7,546 bases of DNA from positions 1 through 7,546 of the forward strand of contig JAEDMH010000112.1 in assembly GCA_016303095.1 (NCBI GenBank), written 5' to 3'. This document shows, piece after piece, positions 4,658 through 7,546 of the stretch (position 1 is the stretch's first letter; each line of letters begins with the position of its first letter). Source of the DNA: Lentisphaeria bacterium (GTDB taxonomy: Bacteria; Verrucomicrobiota; Lentisphaeria; Oligosphaerales; Oligosphaeraceae). Under the pieces are notes generated by a model that ran no database searches, was not told where the DNA came from, and saw only the letters and a list, made by a program, of their open reading frames with translations. The position numbers and the translations under genes were made by a program.

Positions 4658-6585
4658 GCACGGCAGAATCTCTCGCTTCTCTGGCTTCCCTCTCCCGCCA
4701 ATACGGAGCCAACCCAGACTATGTCTTCCTGGGAGGCGGAAACACCTCCTTCAAAACCGAGACGGAACTCTTCATCAAGCCCTCCGGCGTGGCCCTGGCC
4801 ACCATCCAGCCTGAACAGTTCCTCAAGATGGACCGCCAGGAACTCCGCAAGGTCTTCTCCCTGGCGCCCCAAGTGCCCGCCGAGGCCCGGGAAGAGGTGG
4901 TGAAGAATTTGCAGCTGGCCGCCGTCCGCCCCCTGGGGGCCGGCCGTCCCTCCGTGGAGGCCCCCGTCCATGAGGTGATTCAATATCCCTTCGTGGTCCA
5001 CACCCATCCGGCCCTGGTGAATGGCCTGACCTGCGCCAAGAATGGCGCCCAGGCCGCCGCCGCCCTCTTCCCCGAAGCCCTCTGGCTGGATTACTGCAAT
5101 CCCGGCAGCACCCTGGCCTTCCTGGTGAAGGAGGCCCTGGATGCCGCCGCCGCCCGCCGGGGCGGAGAACAGCCCCGGGTCCTCTTCCTCCAAAAGCACG
5201 GCGTCTTCATTGGCGGCAACACCGCCCAGGAGGTGGAGGAGACCTACGCCCAGGTGATGGAGACCCTGCGCAAAGCCTACGCCCAGGCCGGCGTCTCCCT
5301 GGAGGAGCCTGCCTATGAGGAGGCGGAGGCCCAGGATCTGGAGGAGATCGCCCCCAAGCTCCGCAGCTGGCTGGCCGCCCCCGGAGAACCCCTGCCGGTG
5401 GTCCACTGCGTGGGCCGCGCCGCCGCCTTCGCCGGCCCCCTCACCCCAGACCACGTGGTCTACGCCAAGTCCTTCGCCTTCCGGGGAGAGGCCTCCCCGG
5501 AAGCCCTGGAGGCCTTCCAAAAGGAACGGGGCTATCTGCCCAAGGTGGTGGAAATCCCCGGAAAGGCCCTCTTCACCGTGGGCGCCTCCCGCAACGACGC
5601 CCTCTCCACCGCCATCGCCCTGGATAACGCCCGGAAAATCGAGGGGCTGACCCAGGCCTTCGGCGGCGTCTTCTATCTCACGGAAAAGGAATACTCCTTC
5701 ATCGAAAACTGGGAGGTGGAATCCTACCGCCGCTCCGTCAACGCCGCCGGAAAGGTCAGCCGACTCCAAAACCGGGTCTGCGTGGTCACCGGTGGCGCCC
5801 AGGGCTTCGGATTGGGCATCGCCCAGCATCTGGCCCAGGAGGGCGGCACTCTCGTCCTGGCCGACATGAACTACCAGGGCGCCCAGGCCGCCGCCGAGGA
5901 GCTGAACCGCACCTACGGCAAGAACCGGGCCTTCGCCGTGGCGGTGAATGTGGCCGACGAAGCCTCCGTCCAGGCCATGGTCACCGCCGTGGTCCGGGAA
6001 GTGGGCGGCATCGACCTCTTCGTGAACAACGCGGGCGTGGTGCGCTCCGGCTCCGTGATGGAACTCTCCCTGAAGGACTTCTCTTTCGTCACCAACATCA
6101 ACTATCTGGGCTACTTCCTCTGCTGCAAGCACGCCGCCCGGGTGATGGCCCGCCAGATGACCCGACCCGACAGCCCCTGGACCGACATCGTCCAGGTGAA
6201 CTCCAAGAGCGGACTGGAGGGCTCCAACCGGAACGGGGCCTACGCCGGCTCCAAGTTCGGCGGCATCGGCCTCACCCAGTCCTTCGCCAAGGAACTGGTC
6301 ACCAGCCACATCAAGGTGAACTCGGTCTGCCCCGGCAACTATCTGGACGGCCCCCTCTGGAGCGATCCGGTGAAGGGACTCTTCGTCCAATATCTCCAGG
6401 CGGGCAAGGTCCCCGGCGCCACCTCCGTGGAGGATGTCCGGGAGTTCTACATGGCCAAGGTGCCCATGCACCGGGGCTGCCTCCCTGAGGATGTGGGTCG
6501 CGCCATCATCTACTGCGTGGAACAGCAGTACGAGACGGGACAGGCCATCCCCGTCACGGGCGGACAGAACATGCTCCACGCCTAG
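4654..6585 (+). CDS. Bifunctional class II aldolase / short-chain dehydrogenase (SrlD-like) fusion
   Basis: Residues 1 to about 220 form a class II (zinc) aldolase/adducin domain. It has the phosphate-loop GGGNTS (27-32), KPSG (42-45) and the catalytic-type glutamate E102 in PSVEAPVH. Metal ligands are H116 and H118 (VHTHP) and H182 (KHG). Residues 371-643 form an NAD(P)-dependent SDR. It has TGGAQGFG (379-386), NNAG (458-461), and catalytic S517, Y530 and K534 (NSKSG and YAGSK). The SDR resembles sorbitol-6-phosphate 2-dehydrogenase SrlD: VNSKSG, SKFGGIGLTQS, KVPMHRGC and the end VTGGQNM. Related fusions include the rhamnulose-1-phosphate aldolase/lactaldehyde dehydrogenase type (RhaEW), but here the true substrate is unknown. 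It is presumably a cytoplasmic sugar-phosphate catabolic enzyme. AAGGA (4637-4641) lies 12 bases before the ATG, and the start overlaps the preceding stop as ATGA. TTA, CTA and TCA codons are absent throughout. It has no obvious link to division. Confidence 0.9.
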   Translation: MSTAESLASLASLSRQYGANPDYVFLGGGNTSFKTETELFIKPSGVALATIQPEQFLKMDRQELRKVFSLAPQVPAEAREEVVKNLQLAAVRPLGAGRPSVEAPVHEVIQYPFVVHTHPALVNGLTCAKNGAQAAAALFPEALWLDYCNPGSTLAFLVKEALDAAAARRGGEQPRVLFLQKHGVFIGGNTAQEVEETYAQVMETLRKAYAQAGVSLEEPAYEEAEAQDLEEIAPKLRSWLAAPGEPLPVVHCVGRAAAFAGPLTPDHVVYAKSFAFRGEASPEALEAFQKERGYLPKVVEIPGKALFTVGASRNDALSTAIALDNARKIEGLTQAFGGVFYLTEKEYSFIENWEVESYRRSVNAAGKVSRLQNRVCVVTGGAQGFGLGIAQHLAQEGGTLVLADMNYQGAQAAAEELNRTYGKNRAFAVAVNVADEASVQAMVTAVVREVGGIDLFVNNAGVVRSGSVMELSLKDFSFVTNINYLGYFLCCKHAARVMARQMTRPDSPWTDIVQVNSKSGLEGSNRNGAYAGSKFGGIGLTQSFAKELVTSHIKVNSVCPGNYLDGPLWSDPVKGLFVQYLQAGKVPGATSVEDVREFYMAKVPMHRGCLPEDVGRAIIYCVEQQYETGQAIPVTGGQNMLHA

Positions 6586-6606
6586 CCCCTCCTTCCCGAA
6601 ACGCCC

Positions 6607-7347
6607 ATGCCTCCCCATCCCTCCCCCCAGAAATCCTCCCCCAGCGGGACGCCTTCCCCCAAGGAGCGGCGCCTCCAGAAAATCATGGACCAGATGAAGC
6701 ACTGGGGGGAGGATTTTCACCGCACCAAGGGGGAGGAGTGGGCCAATTTCGGCACCCATTTCGCCGGGGCCGTCTTCAGTATCTTCGCCCTGACCTTCAT
6801 GTGCGTGAAGACCGGGGAAACCGGAAACCCACGATGCGTGGTCTCCGCCGCCATCTACGGCACCACGCTCCTGGTCCTCTACTCCGCCTCCGCTCTCTAT
6901 CACTTGACCCGACGCTGGCGCGTCAAGGGAATCCTCCAGACCTTCGACCACGTCTCCATCTATCTCCTTATCGCCGGCAGCTATACCCCCTTCGCCCTGG
7001 TCAGCCTCCAGGAAGGCCCCCTGGGACTCTGGGTCCTGGTCATCACCTGGATCCTGGCCGCCCTGGGCATCCTGGCGGAAACGGCGGTGAAACCCCGACG
7101 GGAATGGCTCACCCTCCTCATCACCCTCGCCATGGGATGGGAAGCCCTCTTCTTCTGGAAACCTATCCTGAAAGTCCTGGATACCCCCGGACTGGTGATG
7201 CTCCTGGTGGGGGGCGTACTCTATACCCTGGGCGTCCCCTTCTATGTCATGGACCGCACCCCCTATATGCATACCATCTGGCACGCCTTCGTCCTGGCCG
7301 CCTCCGTCTGCCACTGGGTGGCCATCCAATTCAGCGTCTTCGCGTGA
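6607..7347 (+). CDS. Hemolysin III / PAQR-family membrane protein
   Basis: The 246-residue product is a polytopic protein with about seven membrane segments of the HlyIII (YqfA/TrhA, PAQR) family. Conserved signs are EEWANFGTHFAG (43-54), S95 and H99 of SALYH, and D114-H115 of TFDHVSIYLLIAGSYTP (112-128). Near the end, H222 and H226 (HTIWH) and H236 follow the VGGVLYTLG segment. In the PAQR superfamily, the TM2 histidine and the late HxxxH pair bind a metal. Bacterial members are linked to membrane homeostasis; the historical hemolysin name says little about role. The ATG at 6607 gives a proline/serine-rich extension of 26 residues and has no Shine-Dalgarno. An in-frame ATG at 6685 would give 220 residues, the usual family length, and has AAGGAG 18 bases upstream. 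The true start is undecided. It is the last gene before the right repeat array. Confidence 0.93.
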   Translation: MPPHPSPQKSSPSGTPSPKERRLQKIMDQMKHWGEDFHRTKGEEWANFGTHFAGAVFSIFALTFMCVKTGETGNPRCVVSAAIYGTTLLVLYSASALYHLTRRWRVKGILQTFDHVSIYLLIAGSYTPFALVSLQEGPLGLWVLVITWILAALGILAETAVKPRREWLTLLITLAMGWEALFFWKPILKVLDTPGLVMLLVGGVLYTLGVPFYVMDRTPYMHTIWHAFVLAASVCHWVAIQFSVFA

Positions 7348-7378
7348 CCCAGGAGACGCTGCCGCTCCACAGGTCGAG

Positions 7379-7465
7379 CACGGAGGTAAAAACACGGAGA
7401 GCACAGAGAAGAAACACGGAGGGCACGGAAGCGCCTGCGGCGCACACGGAGGGCACGGAGGGGGC
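7379..7465 (+). repeat. CACGGAG-type intergenic repeat array, right copy (short form)
   Basis: The array comprises CACGGAGG at 7379, CACGGAGAGCACAGAG at 7393-7408, and CACGGAGGGCACGGAA at 7415-7430 (22 bases from the previous start). A hairpin (7431-7443) follows, then A plus CACGGAGGGCACGGAG (7445-7460) and GGGGC. The order of parts is the same as in the left array read on its - strand, but with only one central unit instead of about five. The two arrays therefore face each other around the gene block. No protein is credible here. Confidence 0.88.
7431..7443. other. Hairpin inside the right repeat's terminal module
   Basis: A perfect 5-base-pair inverted repeat, GCGCC-TGC-GGCGC, lies between two near-identical CACGGAGGGCACGGA boxes. 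It corresponds in position to the left hairpin at 33-48 but has different stem bases. Confidence 0.7.
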
Positions 7466-7500
7466 GGTTCGTGCTCTCCGCCGTCCCACCCTGTGTTTTT
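7460..7500 (+). terminator. Weak candidate terminator downstream of the gene block
   Basis: GGCGG (7463-7467) can pair with CCGCC (7478-7482) across a 10-base loop, extendable to GGG/CCC (7460-7462 with 7485-7487) past a 2-base bulge. A run of five T (7496-7500) follows, but about nine bases beyond the extended stem, which is too far for a textbook intrinsic terminator. It overlaps the end of the repeat. Confidence 0.2.
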
Positions 7501-7510
7501 CTCCTGATGG

Positions 7511-7546
7511 ATGCTAGATTTCTATATTTCAATAACTTATGAAAAT
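7511..7546 (+). promoter_or_regulatory. AT-rich edge with a possible promoter and start codon of a truncated next gene
   Basis: Composition switches from GC-rich to AT-rich. TATATT at 7523-7528 precedes an ATG at 7539 by 10 bases, the same layout seen before mutY and ftsA. No Shine-Dalgarno is visible, and only two full codons after the ATG and part of a third (ATG AAA AT) fall inside the window, so no gene can be claimed. Confidence 0.2.

Noticed and set aside
4645..7404. 919-codon open frame on the - strand
   Set aside because: It lies codon-on-codon opposite the aldolase-SDR and HlyIII genes and is open only because those genes avoid TTA, CTA and TCA codons. Its product is Gly/His/Glu-rich with no recognisable domain, while the + strand genes have full family motifs.
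7263..7532. Small - strand ORF running through the right repeat
   Set aside because: Arg-rich product produced by the repeat and the antisense of the HlyIII gene end.

Overview
The window is visibly GC-rich and carries six genes, all on the + strand and tightly packed. They overlap by 4 bases (ATGA) at two junctions and are 3, 8 and 21 bases apart at the other three. This reads as one transcription unit of about 7.1 kb. At each end lies a short array of the same family of intergenic repeats (CACGGAG-type, 22-base period), in opposite orientations. Such arrays, a divergent FtsA/FtsZ pair and an aldolase-SDR fusion suggest an uncultured bacterium of the Planctomycetes-Verrucomicrobia-Lentisphaerae (PVC) group, perhaps Lentisphaerae-like. 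That placement is inference from gene content, not a computed result.

Layout: left repeat array (about 11-176, - orientation); mutY, an adenine DNA glycosylase (214-1236); an O-antigen ligase/polymerase-like membrane protein (1233-2540); a divergent ftsA (2549-3853); a 266-residue FtsZ-like protein (3857-4657); a class II aldolase fused to a sorbitol-6-phosphate-dehydrogenase-like SDR (4654-6585); a hemolysin III/PAQR-family membrane protein (6607-7347); right repeat array (about 7379-7465, + orientation); and an AT-rich edge that may hold the start of another gene.

The most interesting object is the FtsZ-like protein. It aligns by eye along the whole FtsZ N-terminal nucleotide-binding subdomain, helix H7 and the T7 loop. 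The C-terminal subdomain and the long linker are absent, and the protein goes almost straight into a short peptide (LDVPTYLR) that matches the FtsA-binding tail of FtsZ (LDIPAFLR in E. coli). The GTP-contact loops T1, T3, T4 and T6 and the T7 catalytic position are all altered. It sits 3 bases behind, and in the same reading frame as, an FtsA whose first phosphate motif is also eroded. The pair could be a reduced, non-canonical division module or an FtsA-binding regulator derived from FtsZ.

The second notable item is the repeat element. Both copies have the same ordered architecture and differ mainly in the number of 22-base units (about five versus one). Both carry a hairpin at the same place whose stem sequence differs between copies while pairing is kept. 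The third is a sharp change in codon usage between mutY (rich in CGT arginine and TTG leucine) and the gene it overlaps by 4 bases.
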